Shown: in pieces, positions 24,053 through 38,163 of the stretch
Position numbering within the stretch: the first letter of the stretch is position 1
Layout of the letters: each line of letters begins with the position of its first letter
Source: Rhizoclosmatium globosum
Lineage: Eukaryota > Chytridiomycota > Chytridiomycetes > Chytridiales > Chytriomycetaceae
Reading direction: 5' to 3'
DNA: 64,000 nucleotides
NCBI GenBank assembly: GCA_002104985.1
Contig: MCGO01000025.1
Coordinates: forward strand, 186,001 to 250,000
Notes under the pieces: generated by a model
The model's input: the letters and a program-made list of their open reading frames with translations, nothing else
Databases searched by the model: none
What the model was told of the DNA's origin: nothing
Translations under genes and position numbers: made by a program

Positions 24053-26835
24053 ATGTCCAACGCACCACCACCACCACCAACACAGACAACACGCAAGCGA
24101 CGACTCGAAGCCCTGGGCGGTGACGTTGAAGTGGCTGCCACGGCGAAGCGGGTTGCGGCACCAAGGACAGCAGCCACTTCAACAACAGCGACAACAGCAA
24201 CAACAACAACAACAAAAGGACATCCAACTTTGCGCGAAATCAGCCACTTTCGCTTCTACTTTGCCGGTCTTTCTGTCCGCAACAAAAAAGAATGCGAAGC
24301 TGCGGTTTCAAAGTTGAATTCGGTGTGTATGTCAACTAGTTGGTTGATTGTTTGTTGTTTGTTCTTGTGATTAATTCGGTTGGTTTCGTTGCAGAAAACA
24401 GCGCTGCTCTTCCGAAAAGAGTGTCTGTCTCATGTCATTGTTCACGACGATGACTTGGCCGTTGCAAACAGGAAACTCGCACTTCAGCCAAAGTCTGGAA
24501 ATCCACTGGCCGATCTGACTGGACCCACAAGAGTGCGTTTCCTTTCTCTCGCTCTTATCACATTGTACCTTATCAACCCTACTCCCGACAGTTATCGCTC
24601 AGGCACGGCTTTGGAATATCCCAATTTGGCCTCTTTCCGAATTCACAACCACTTTTAAACGACTCTTCAAAGATTCTGCTGCACAACAACAGGCAGCTGG
24701 AATAAATAGCAAACCTGCAGCTAATGGAGTCTCCCGTCAACGATCTCTACAAGCTCTCGTCACAAAAGAGCGTCTCAATGCCCAACGTACAAACCGTGGT
24801 CTTGACCCATCTGGCTCCCTCCGTGGCTTCAAAGAACTGAAGGGCTGTTTTGTTCTCGTCGAAGATGCGGCACAACTGCATAAACCTATTGGATACAGAG
24901 AATACAATATCGATCTAGCCGTGAATCCTGATTTTCAGAATACTGCTACTTCCTGTGCTTATGGCTCTTGGCCAATCATGTACTTGGAAAAGAAGCCGAA
25001 TGGATCATTTCTCGGGAATGCATTTCTGCCGCCTGATTCCGAAGCTGAAGGCGACGAGGATGCCGAAAGTGAGGAAGGGGACGATGAAAATGTCGAGAAA
25101 CAGGAGGTTGATAATGACGTTGACGACAACAATGATGGCACAACCAAAACTGCCACGAAAGCAAAGAAGAAGAAGACAAAGAAATCTATCAAATCAGCTG
25201 CTCGCACAGAAGATCAATCGGATTCAGGAACAGATGACAACCACAGTACAACTACAAATCCTGATTATGATGACATGGCAGAGCAAGAAGGCGAAGATGA
25301 AGAAGACGAAAATATGCCTGGCTCAGGATACATTCAACAGCAACAGCAAATGCTTGGAATGAATAGTGCCGCGTCTGGTCTCAACAATACAACCTCTCAA
25401 CGACCCGTCCAAGAACCAACAAACCCTTCAAAACCCGTGGAAACACTTCTAAAACGGGTTTGCTCTCGAAATGCGGTAGCTGCTGCTGCAACGGCCGCTG
25501 CAGTCGAAGCGGAAGCTGTACCAGCGGAGCAACAACAACATCAACAACAGGCTGATGCTCAACCACCCACTCGCACGAAACGACGGAGACAAGGTCCCAA
25601 AGGAAAAGACTTTTACTTTCGCGCTGGATATTGTGAAAACTGTGCGGAAAAGTATGATCACTTTATTGACGTAAGTGTTTCTTTTTTTTTGGTTTGTGCG
25701 TTGATTTTGGGTGGCTTTGAGGGAAAATTTTTTTCTCCTCTTTTTTTTGTTTGTCTGACACATTGAACTGACCAACATGAACATTTAGCATGTGAATTCG
25801 ACACGGCACCAAGCTTGGGCGACGGATCATAACAACTTTGGAACTATTGATACGTTTATTGAGAGTGTTGCACGGAAGGTCAAGAGGGTTATACCTGCCT
25901 GGACTGTTGACGAGAGTAGTGATGGTGAAGACGAGGAGGATGAAGAGATTGATGTTGTTGGATGTGAAAGTGAAGGAGATGATGGCGTTGTCGAAAACGA
26001 GGAAGAGGAAGTCGTTGAAGATTCGAGAGATGCTGGAGGGGCTGTCATTGACGAGGACAACGAAAAGGATGATGCGCAGGATGACAGAGGCTGTACTATT
26101 GACGGAAATCCTGAAGACCAGGAACGTGACAGTATCGACCATGATACAGGAAATGAATCACCAACCCATCAACAAGCAGAAGAACTGAGCAGCTTTGTCA
26201 TGAAAACTCCTGCTCCAAAGCCATCAAACCAACACCGACCTTCTCGCTTGTCCCTTCCCTTACTCCCACCTGCAGCACCTATTTTCTTCAACTCTGGTCC
26301 AGCCATAACTTCCACTCAATCCGAATCTACACAAAACGCAAACCAAAAATCCGCAACCACCTTCAGCTCCAGCTCATCATTAGTTGCATCAACAGCAAGC
26401 CGGAACCGCCAACAACAGTCTGTCAACAAGACACCCATTCAGGTGCACGTTCCTCCATCTCGAAAGATGCCGTTCTTGTCATCGCAACTTCCTCTCCTGT
26501 CTTCTCAACCCCCAGCGGCTGATACTGCACCGAAACCGGTGCCTGCTTCAGCAACAGCGGCTGGTCCCATGATTTTCGTAGTTCCAAACCATGTTGGAGA
26601 GAAGATTTTGCGGAAACAGATTTATGCAGAGAGCAGTGGTGTGCGGTCGAGTGCTAGGTCGAACAGAGTTATCGTTCAAGAGACTGTGATTGAAGGGAAT
26701 GTTGTTGTGGAACGGTTGGAAGGGTTGACGAATACAACAGTTATTTATGGAGATGGGTTTGGGAAGAATGATGGGGAGGTTTGTGAAAATGCGGTTGAAG
26801 ATGTGGATGTGACTCCACGGAGACGGCGTATGTAA
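24053..26835 (+). CDS. DBF4: DBF4/ASK-type regulatory subunit of Cdc7 kinase
   Basis: Activates Cdc7 to phosphorylate MCM helicase at replication origins. All three family motifs are readable. Motif N (BRCT-like): REISHFRFYFAGLSVRNK at about 24230-24310, continuing as ARLWNIPIWPLSEF after an intron. Motif M: KGCFVLVEDAAQLHKPIGYR at about 24840-24900. Motif C: the CCHH zinc finger GYCENCAEKYDHFI + DHVNSTRH, split by an intron at about 25671-25788. Long acidic stretches lie between M and C and after C (about 25900-26130), and the Ser/Pro-rich tail ends TPRRRRM. It converges on the PAH gene with only a short gap. Codon-repeat-rich CAA/CAG and acidic tracts make it longer than in most species. 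Confidence 0.9.
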
Positions 26836-26963
26836 TTGAGAGGACCGAAAATTGTTTATCTTGTCCTTGTTAGAAATTCTTTGTTAAATATGAAGCTGAT
26901 TTGAAGCGATTTTTATTATTATGAGAGGGAGAAAAAAGCTCTTGTTCTGTTTCTGTTTCTGGT

Positions 26964-28553
26964 TTACTTGACTTTGGTAAGTACTTTGTCCAGGGCATCC
27001 GATAAACGTGCCATATCTCCCTTGATGGAATTGCGTACTTCAAGATCTTGTCCTTATCGTCCAATACTTCAATTTGTTCAGTGTACGCATTGTATCTGAC
27101 CTGGAAAGGACGTTCGAAGGAGTCAAAGTAAGTCTTGACACGTTCTTTCATGTCTTTGAAGCTGTCCACAACGTAGTAGACTTCTTGGTAGTGTGTGATC
27201 GGGAATGGAGTGTTTGCACATACTTCTGGGTCAAACGGAAGGCGTTTTGGCTCAGGAGATGAGATGCAGTACTGTGTAAGAATTAGTTTCGCAATTTGAC
27301 TTGTAAGTTGGAAGAGTTCCTCACCTCTAACTCTCCGAAACTTGACAACAACCCAGCTCCATACGCCTTCAACTCATCCCCTTCCTTCAAGAGCCCAAAC
27401 TCAATCGTGTACCAGTAAATCCTAGACAGCTTTTCCAAGTCCGCATCACTGCATCCCAACGACGCGAGTCCCAACTCTTGGGCAAAGTCTGCAAAGTCAG
27501 GGTCACAGTAAAGAGCTACATGTCCCAAAATCTCATGGCAAACGTCTGGTTCGGGTGTGTACAAGGGCTCAGAGTGGTGGCGAATGTATTGGGTTGAGTG
27601 GAAAACTCTGAAAGCAAATGCGTTGAAGAAGTCACGCGAGGAGAGTAGACCGGCTGTTGGACGGACAGTCCATCCTGTACATTCCTTGACGAATTTGGAA
27701 ACGTCGGCGATTTGGGGGATGTTGGTTTCACTGAAGCCGCAGTTTTGGATCAAGAGCTGTGTTTAATTGGGTTCAGCAATGAAAATGGATGAAGAGTTGA
27801 GAACTTACGGGAAATACGAATCGGTGTTCTTTGCATGCATTTGTCTCGTACAACTTGACTAATTTGTTGAAGACTGTTCCCCAAGTTTTGATTTCTGAGG
27901 GTGTGTACTCAACACGAGGACACACTTGACCGTGCCTGTATTTGCGTGCAATCTCGGCAATTTCAGCACGTCTTTGTCTGTATTCGTCGTCCTTGAACCC
28001 TGGGTGATCCGCATCCAGTTCTGCACCATAAGTAATTGTGTGGTCAACAAATGTGTCAATGTCAGCAATCTTGCGGGGAAACCATGGCACACTTGCAGTC
28101 AAGCTTCCGTTCTCCGTTGAATCATATCCGGTAATAACTTTGACGTCTTCGACAAAGCTACGGAACTTTTCAGTGACTTGGTCGACTTGAGGCTTTGACT
28201 TGGCTTCGAAGTCAATGTAGAAGTCGTATGCGCCAGTCTTTTTTGACGGGCGTGATTCAATACGGGATAAAGAGATCTTGAGTGCTCGAATGTGGGAGAG
28301 GACATCATCAAGAGCACCAACTTGGTCTTGGATAGTGAAGCTGGTGCATACGTTAGTGCTTTGTGAATGCAAGCGACTGAGGGGCTTACAATAACGATGT
28401 TTTGATGGATTCTGGATGCGGCGGTTGCGAGTGCTTGGCACGAATTTGGAACTGAGATTTGGAGGATGGTTTGGAGACACCAATGAAGGAAGCAACTGCG
28501 AGAGGAGCCCCGGTAAGTGACCGCCTTTGCGCATGAAGTACAGCAGACAGCAT
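26964..28553 (-). CDS. PAH: Aromatic amino acid (phenylalanine-4-) hydroxylase, one-base frameshift near the end
   Basis: Tetrahydrobiopterin- and iron-dependent enzyme that turns phenylalanine into tyrosine. The corrected start [13 protein letters not shown] gives a basic, possibly mitochondrial-targeting leader. It splices through a 49-nt intron (branch CACTAAC) into the ACT domain ([27 protein letters not shown]). The catalytic domain has [38 protein letters not shown] (two iron His) and [10 protein letters not shown] with the iron Glu. The family C-terminus ([18 protein letters not shown]) is reached only if one A is added at 27031-27032 (GCAATT to GCAAATT). As written, the frame instead continues with an unrelated tail to 26870. 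Convergent with DBF4. Confidence 0.9.
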
Positions 28554-28813
28554 TTTGGCGAGATAATATGAAAGAAGATCAGTGAGACGTGAGTCATTTT
28601 ATTCACGTCCGAGGCGGACTGATAAGAACCCTTTAGGGGTATTTATGTCACTTTGAGTCATATCATATTCATTAAAAATGACACCCAAGTATGTCGATTT
28701 AACTTCGTAGTATAACGAGTTTATTCAGGAAAGCACACTGGCCAAACATGCGCCACACCAACGTCCCAATAAAATTAAAATTGTAAGTCTGAAGCAACAT
28801 TGGAGTCTCTCGT

Positions 28814-30138
28814 TTACTTTCTGTGCTTCTTTCCGCTTTTGTCAGTCTTGGCCTTCTTGTTTGGCTTGTTTTTGGCAGCAGCAGCGGCACTGCGCTTGTT
28901 CTTTTTGATGGCAGCCTCAAGTTCGGCAACAGCCTCGGCTTCAGCGTCCTGAATTCAGATTAGACAGAAAGTCTGTTTTTTGGCCATCATCAATAACAAA
29001 CCTCATCGTCTTCATCATCATCATCATCCTCATCATCATCATCGTCGTCCGTCGTTTCCAATAAGACCAGACAAGTCACTGCAATACAAGACTAAGTTTC
29101 TATGAAACGGCGTTTCAGCATACTTACACAGGGTTGCCTTCACCATCGACAGGCTCGCCTAGAAATAAATTTAGTCTTTATCCAGCAGTAACTTGGTGAA
29201 TACGTACCGTCGTCATTAAAGTAAATTTCCATACCGTCACCTGTGACGAATGCTGTATCAGCATTTAAACACCAACCTAGAAACCAGATATCTTACCATC
29301 TTCGTCGTCGTCGTCATCATCATCATCATCGTCGTCGCCATTCTCGTTGTCCCGGGCAGCCTTGATGGCTTCTGTGGAAATGGTTGGGTTAGAGAATGTC
29401 TCCCATTGCTTAATTATACACTTACTGATAAGCTTTCTCTCATCATCTGTTCAGGAAGGATTGCATTTAAAGTTTAGTATGATTATTCCAAGAAGATGAG
29501 GTGTACAAACCCTCGTCATCATCTTCATCATCGTCTTCGTCATCCTCATCGTCCTCATCCTCGTCATCATCATCATCATCTTCATCGTCTTCATTGTCAC
29601 CTGTTCGGAAAACATGTTAGAATGTTCTATTAGTGGAGACTCCAAAGTACGCTACCATCCATGTCGAACTCATCAACAATGTAGTTTCCGGTCAAGTGAA
29701 CAGTGGCTGGACCAGTAACGGTGAAGGTGATTTCCTCGCCTATAGAAAGAAAGGGGAGACAGTAAGTATTCCAACGCTTGCTTCACCACCCTTTGAACAC
29801 CCAAGCAACCAAGCTCTACACCAGATGCCCCCACCATACACACAGACAACAACGCACCTTCGCTGAAAGTGAGATCGACTGAAGCCTGCTCAACAACACC
29901 CAAAAGAAGGTTGGCAATGACAAACTCGTTGTCACCAACTTGAACATGGACAGAAACGCGGCCCTTTGTAGCCTTGGTCTTTGAGTCGATCGCAATCTAA
30001 GCTTCATCTTAAGCACGAGAGAAAGCACTGGGAGAGGTAAGATGAACGCACGTTGGTCAGGCGGAAGTTCTGCTCAACGACCTGAGAGAAGTGCGTGTCA
30101 GGCTCGGCGGTAAGTCCCCAGAATGCAATAGCGGCCAT
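28814..30138 (-). CDS. Nucleoplasmin-like histone chaperone with long acidic tract, no FKBP domain
   Basis: Starts MAAIAFWGLTAEPDTHF, the typical beta-strand entry of the nucleoplasmin-like fold. Further core pieces are KGRVSVHVQVGDNEFVIANL and EEITFTVTGPATVHLTGNYI. Then come at least six tiny exons that encode almost only Asp and Glu (about 29010-29600), and a last exon with an Ala/Lys-rich basic tail ending KSGKKHRK. Fungal nucleoplasmin-like cores are usually fused to an FKBP isomerase (Fpr3/Fpr4). No FKBP sequence is present here; the gene ends directly after the basic tail, as in animal nucleoplasmins and plant HD2 proteins. The CAT/ATC-rich plus strand is simply the reverse of these GAT/GAA codons. 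Confidence 0.8.
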
Positions 30139-30579
30139 TGTGTTCTGCTCCAGTGGTTTAGGTACGGAGAGGAAACGAGCAAGAACGCGTTACGTTGTGG
30201 TTTTTCGGTTTAAAAAAGGAGGGGTGAAAACGTGTTGGTGTGCTTGGCTTCCTTTTGTTGGCGTCGAAACACGTTTTGGGAAATGACCCGACGTGGGATT
30301 GTCACCCTGTTTCGCTACTTATTCTCATTCAATTAAAACGAGCTGCTGTTCTAGGCTTTCTTTCCTTGGCTTGTTATAACTTGACGAGGAATGCTTGAGC
30401 CCTTTCACCTGCAAACTAGACTTTTGAGGAAACTTGGACACTCTACTGCCAGGAGATTGATGTTACTGAAGTTGGATACAACAGATCTGTCAATTAAAAC
30501 ATCTGAAAATAACCTGAGTTGATCAACCCAAGGGTGATGTTCGTTTCATTTCGGGTTCCAACAAGAATTGTCAAAGACT
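30139..30579. other. Intergenic, nothing recognised
   Basis: Upstream region of the nucleoplasmin-like gene and the 3' flank of PUF60, both on the minus strand. No conserved frame or repeat seen. Confidence 0.4.
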
Positions 30580-32410
30580 TTACTGAGAAAATTCTGCAAA
30601 CACTCGTCTTCCGGCAAAAAAGCGTCCATCAAGGGCTACCCGAGTTTTTCCGCATCCTGCATAGTCGAAAACCGAACAACAACTTCAGCCAAGCCATCTC
30701 CACCCTGCGTCACAATATCTACACGTTCAACTTGACCATACTTGCTACATTCATCACGAATCTCTCCCTCCAAGTCAGGATCCCCCAACTCCTCTGATGA
30801 AACCATATTTTTCAACACCAACACACAGCTCGGAGTATTCTCAGTCCCTGGCGTGTCACTAAATTTTCTGCGTTTAGGTAATTGTTCGGACTCAATCGGT
30901 TTATCAGGCCTCATCATCTTTTGCATTAGATCGTAGCGTTTACTTGAGTTGATTGAAAGATTTGCTTCGTCATCGATTCCACTATTTTCTTCGGCTATCT
31001 TTGCTTTGGCCGCTGCGACGGCCGCTTTCAGGGCTTGCGCAGCTGCAGATTCTGCTGGCAGTGCAGGAAGAGGCGCAACGTTTGGAAAGAACCGGGCTTT
31101 GCTGGAAGTGCAAACGTTTTACCTATTTGGTGAAAGTCAGGTTTAAGTTGATTACATTTTGGTGTATGGTGTGAAAAGTACTAACCAACAGATGCCTGTC
31201 GAACAGCAACTTTCACGGTGTCTGGAACTTCGGGAATTCCTCCTAGAGCTTCCATTCCAGGCATCAAGTCACCGCCGACAATGGCAGGTCCAACATGCAA
31301 TTTCACTCCTGCAAGTTCAAGGCCTTTGGTACGAATAGAGGTGACTGCAGTGACTGAAGACACCGGTGACTTGAATTGAACATAGCTTTGATATTAGGGT
31401 ATCAGTTGACTGTTTTTTCTGGTCTTTGTTGTGTTCGTGTTGGGGGGGGTTGGGAACGGGAGGTGACAAAGGGAAGAAAGAGATGGGAAGTAAGGGGGGA
31501 AGAGTTGATATTGTGGTCAGCGCATACGTTATATGTAAGTGCCAAAAACACGCTGTTGTATAGAGTTCTCAAGGGAATATCCACTTACCCACTGCCTCGG
31601 TGTTTTCGTGATATTGGATCAGGCTGACAGAAGACAATATCATTTAATATAAATATATATGTATGAATAATACACGTACCAGCAGAGATACCTTCTCCAC
31701 TTCACCAAACGCTTCGAATATGCCCTTAATCATGTCTTCATCCACAACTTCATTTACATTTGCCACAAATATCCGCTCCATTGGAGCCTTGGGTATAATA
31801 TCAAGATTGATTGGGTTAAAATCCTTTGGCTTGGTCACTTTGATGGGTCTTGGTAGTGAGGAAGCAATGAGACCACACCATTTCACCATTATTCCTTACC
31901 TTCCACCAAACTCAATGCCATTCAGAGCCTCAGCTGCCAGCAGTGCGGCTTCCGGAAAGTCATATTCGATAAATGCGAAACCCTTGTGTTTGCCCTCACC
32001 CAAGCCTGCAACTGGATCATGGCTCATGGACAGCGAGCGAATGGAGCCATACGCACTGAATATCTGCCTGGAATACGTATCGGAGTAAGACCAATATTCA
32101 GATACAGTTGGTACATACCGCAGATGTGGCTCCTGGATGTCCGGGTGCAGCGAGCCAATGTACAGCTTGCTCGAAGCGTAGACGGCATTTATAATCTGCT
32201 GACTAAACGAAGCGGGAAACTGCAGCGCCGCCGCGTACGACGCCACCGAAAGTGTCGTGACGGCCGGTGCGCCCGTCTTTGGAGCCGAGAGAAGCATCTG
32301 CGGTTGAGGTTAGTTTGTGTGCTTAGTCAGCCAGCCCAAACCTTGACCGTCTGAGCTCGAGCGTATGCCTTTGCTGCTGCGAGGAGTGCTTTGGCATCGG
32401 GCTCTGTCAT
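30580..32410 (-). CDS. PUF60: PUF60/Half-pint splicing factor, one-base frameshift near the end
   Basis: Polypyrimidine-tract binding splicing factor that helps U2AF define 3' splice sites. Visible: N-terminal helix (MTEPDAKALLAAAKAYARA), RRM1 (KLYIGSLHPDIQE, HKGFAFIEYDFPEAA, LNGIEFGGR), RRM2 (ERIFVANVNEVVDEDMIKGI), an Ala-rich linker, and the C-terminal UHM (SCVLVLKNMV, DLEGEIRDECSKYG). The final UHM strand (RVALDGRFFAGRRVFAEF) is in the next frame. It is joined if the run of five T (30645-30649, plus strand) is six. As written, translation stops early after QDAEKLG. Divergent from RAB6 with 84 bp between starts. Confidence 0.9.
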
Positions 32411-32494
32411 GGCTGTGTTGACTGTTGAGCAATGTCAAAATGTTTGACTTGTTCCCCAAAACTCTTCTTCAATCCACCACCATCGACCCTTACC

Positions 32495-33638
<1,144 letters not shown>

Positions 33639-33757
33639 ACATTATATACTTTGATTCTTATTCATTCAAAAAAAAGAGCAATAGAGAAGATGTTCACCTT
33701 TTTCACCATTCCATTCAGTCAAATCAAAAAGATTCCCCAACCACTACTTCCCACCAC

Positions 33758-34901
<1,144 letters not shown>

Positions 34902-35015
34902 TATTGCATGTGAATTGGATGGTGGTGTGGGATTTAGATGTGGAATGTGATTTCGTTATGTTGGTGTAAAAGCACAAAACATGTTGTGTATTTGAAACAT
35001 TTGATAAGCATAATT

Positions 35016-37811
35016 TACTCGTCTTCAGCGGCAGCTTCATCGTCTCCCTCCTTGTCCTTTCCATCTTTGTCGAGCCCTTCTTGAATTGCAAAGTGAGCAC
35101 CAAAGATACGAGACTGCAGGGACTTCCTCTCCTCCTTGGGTACCAACAAACTGACACTAACAGCAGCGCGCATAGTAGGAAGGAAGAGCTCCTCATGCAG
35201 ACTAGAGACAATGTTTAGAAACTGAAACTAAACTTCATTTAATACAACAAACCTTCCAGCATCATCGTTTTCGGGTGTGTACTTGACAACAAAGCTTCCA
35301 GTTTCGAAATCAGCAACTCTTGCTTGGAAGCTTTCAGACATTTCTTTCAAAACTGGGTACTCCTTTTCCAACAAAACCTTGACATCGTGCTTTTCGGCAA
35401 CGACAATGCGCTTGTCGGACATAAAGGGGGCGACGGTGGCAATTCCTTCAGACGAAACACGGTACTGGAATGAATTCCTGTTCAAGAATCAGTAACCGTC
35501 TAATTTCGAGGTTATCCTCACTTTTGGCCACCAGTTTGGGAAGTTCGGGTAAAGATTCTAACACCGGTGTTGACAATCTAGAATGTTTGATTCAGAGAAC
35601 AGTCAACAGAATGGTTGTAGATGCAAATATTTGTACCTTCAATTTTGAAGAGTTTTCAGCCAAAAGAAGCTTCTTCACAGCTGCAGAGACCAAGTACACT
35701 GTTTTAAAGATTGGGTTGGCAGAGCGAACAACGAGTTGGTCTGTTGGGAACTTGTCGTTGAGTCCGTAGAACTTTACAATATCTGCAACGTCCTTGTGTC
35801 CATCTTCAATGAAATAGAACGGCTCTTCACCCTTTCCATCCCAACCAGCAGCTTTCTTCTCAGGCTTCTCAGCAGATGCATCAAGCTGCACTCTTTTCGC
35901 ATCACTGCATGGATAAGTCAGATGAACACTAAACAGAATCATGAATACATACCCTTCTTCAGCATCCTCAGAGTCCTCGGCTTTCCGCTTTCCAGCTTCA
36001 GTGAAACCACCTTCAGGGTTGGTGTAAACCTTTGCGGCCTGGAAGTCAATTCCTCCATATGGCTTCACTTTCTCAAAGACAGCGACAAAGAAGGCACCAG
36101 TATCCTGGTCAGCTGGAACGATACGCATACACCTCTCCATGTGCAAAGACTCGATATTGTCAGGCGCGAAACAGTCTGGGAAAACCTTCTTGCTTTGGTA
36201 CTTCTCTGGAATTGTGTCATACTTTTCGTGGAGAGTACCATCTGGGTCCATAACCTTCCAAGACGTGACACCAGGACGACGCTTGAGCTTGGGGAGTTGC
36301 TTGGAGACATCGAGGAGCTTGATGGAGTCTTATTGACTATGTTAGACATGATTTGGTTGCAACAGCAAAATGTTTACCTCCACACATGTTCAACACGGCT
36401 GCAACAACGGCTTCATTTTCAACAGGGTTGAATGTACATGTGGAAAAAACGACGCGACCTCCAACCTTGAGGAAGTGAATGGCACGGATCAAGATGGCAA
36501 TTTGGACCCTGGTCAATAGGTTAGTAAAACCAATATTAAACCACGCAAATTACTTGTTCAAGGTGTTTCCAACAGTTTGGTTCCAGTTCTTCCAAATAGC
36601 TCTGTTCTTACGGATAGTTCCGTCTCCACTGATTTCATTTATGTTAGCCCTGCCATGACCAAAACCCACACTCACGAACAAGGAACATCGCAAAGAATTC
36701 GGTCAAACTGTAAGACTCTGTCTTTCTCGTCGCCACCCTGAAGAAGAAGGTCAACATGATACACCAAGAAATCCTGCAACTTACCCTCTTGTGGAAGTAA
36801 ATGTAAGGGAAGAACTGAGCTTCGTGGTTAGTGACAACCAACGTTGGGCTTTGGAGACGCTTTGATTGCTTCACAAGCATAAAGGCACGCTTGTAATCGG
36901 CGTCGTTGGCAACAACAAGACCAGCTATTAGAAATTAACTGATTGAATTGAATATACTGGAAAATATTACATGGAATCAAGTCATCATTGGAGGTGACCG
37001 CCTCAATCAATTGAGCAGTCTTGCTTCCAGGGGCAGCACACATATCAAGTACCTAAATTACAGATGTCAGATTATTGAGAATGCCTTGCAAGCAAATCAT
37101 ACGTAGTGTCCTGGCTTTGCCTCCAGGAACAAGGGTGGAATCATGGACACAGCCTCCTGTCTGCTCACGTTTCCACACTCAGTTTCCGCCATCAAAAATT
37201 CGTGGAACTTTTTGATTCCATCGTGACTTCTGATAACTCCACGGGAAGCCTTGTATTGCCATCCAAAGTTGTTGGGGTACCATGGGAGCGGTTCTGGTGG
37301 AGGAATCTGTTCACCCTCCACAACAATATCCTGAAGGGTTGGGAAATAGTTCTTCTTCATCAAATCCAGAATTTTGGAAGCGTTACTGAAATGTTTGGTG
37401 GTTGATCAGATGCAGTTTTCAAAATCAGGCACACGAACGCTTTGGATCCTGTGAATCTGAAGTTTGCAGGCAGCTGAAGCTTAAGGTATGCCATATTGGT
37501 CTTCCATTCTTCGTCGGACATGATGTTTTGGGCCTATGTCATGGCATCAGTTGGTTCGAAGCACCACAACACGTCAAAAGCTCTTAATAACCTTGTAGTA
37601 CGCTTCGAAGGTGGCATTCTCCTGCGGAATCGAGGCGTAACCCTTGCTTGCATCCTACGAAACCAGTTAGTCGTTGAGAAGGCCATTAAGTTGCAAAACA
37701 GATCTGTACCCTGTCGTCAGTTCCCTCTGGACGAGCACCTCTATCGCCTCCTCTGTTGCCACCTCTGCCACCTCTGCCGCGTCCACCACTTCTGCCTCCT
37801 CGTTTGCCCAT
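35016..37811 (-). CDS. NSUN2: NSUN2/Trm4-type tRNA (cytosine-5-)-methyltransferase
   Basis: Installs m5C in tRNAs using S-adenosylmethionine. The N-terminus is an RGG-rich stretch ([15 protein letters not shown]). The catalytic core follows over several exons: [47 protein letters not shown] (SAM-binding motif I), motif IV with Pro-Cys ([13 protein letters not shown]) and motif [15 protein letters not shown] with the catalytic Cys. The C-terminal half ([20 protein letters not shown] onward, and the FYFIEDGH region) matches the NSUN2 extension, and the protein ends in acidic and Ala-rich residues. At least nine short introns. Confidence 0.92.
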
Positions 37812-38163
37812 CTTCGTTATGTGTTTTGGTTGAGGAAAAGTTGAAAGAAAAAAAACAATGAATCCTTCATATCTACTATTTGAGAGCGAAACGATGAATT
37901 TTGCATGCATTTAGTAACTGTCTAAGTCCACACTGACATAAAATGGGCAGGATATAACCACTGTCTGAAGCCGAGAATATGAGACTGAAACGATGCATCC
38001 TCGTATATCCATTCACTAATGACCAATAGTGTCAAAATCTATCTTGGAAAGAAAGAAAGGAGGGATTTTCTTTGAACGAGTTGACTTTGGAAACCAAAAC
38101 ACAAAACATTTTTCTTCCAACAACTCCACCCACAGCAGCCAAACAACCACCGTCCAAAAGTTT
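37812..38163. other. Intergenic between divergent NSUN2 and BZW
   Basis: About 350 bp upstream of both genes. It carries the 5' UTRs and presumably a shared promoter; no recognisable element by eye. Confidence 0.4.

Noticed and set aside
29010..29600. CAT/ATC microsatellites
   Set aside because: They are the reverse complement of Asp/Glu codons in the acidic exons of the nucleoplasmin-like gene.
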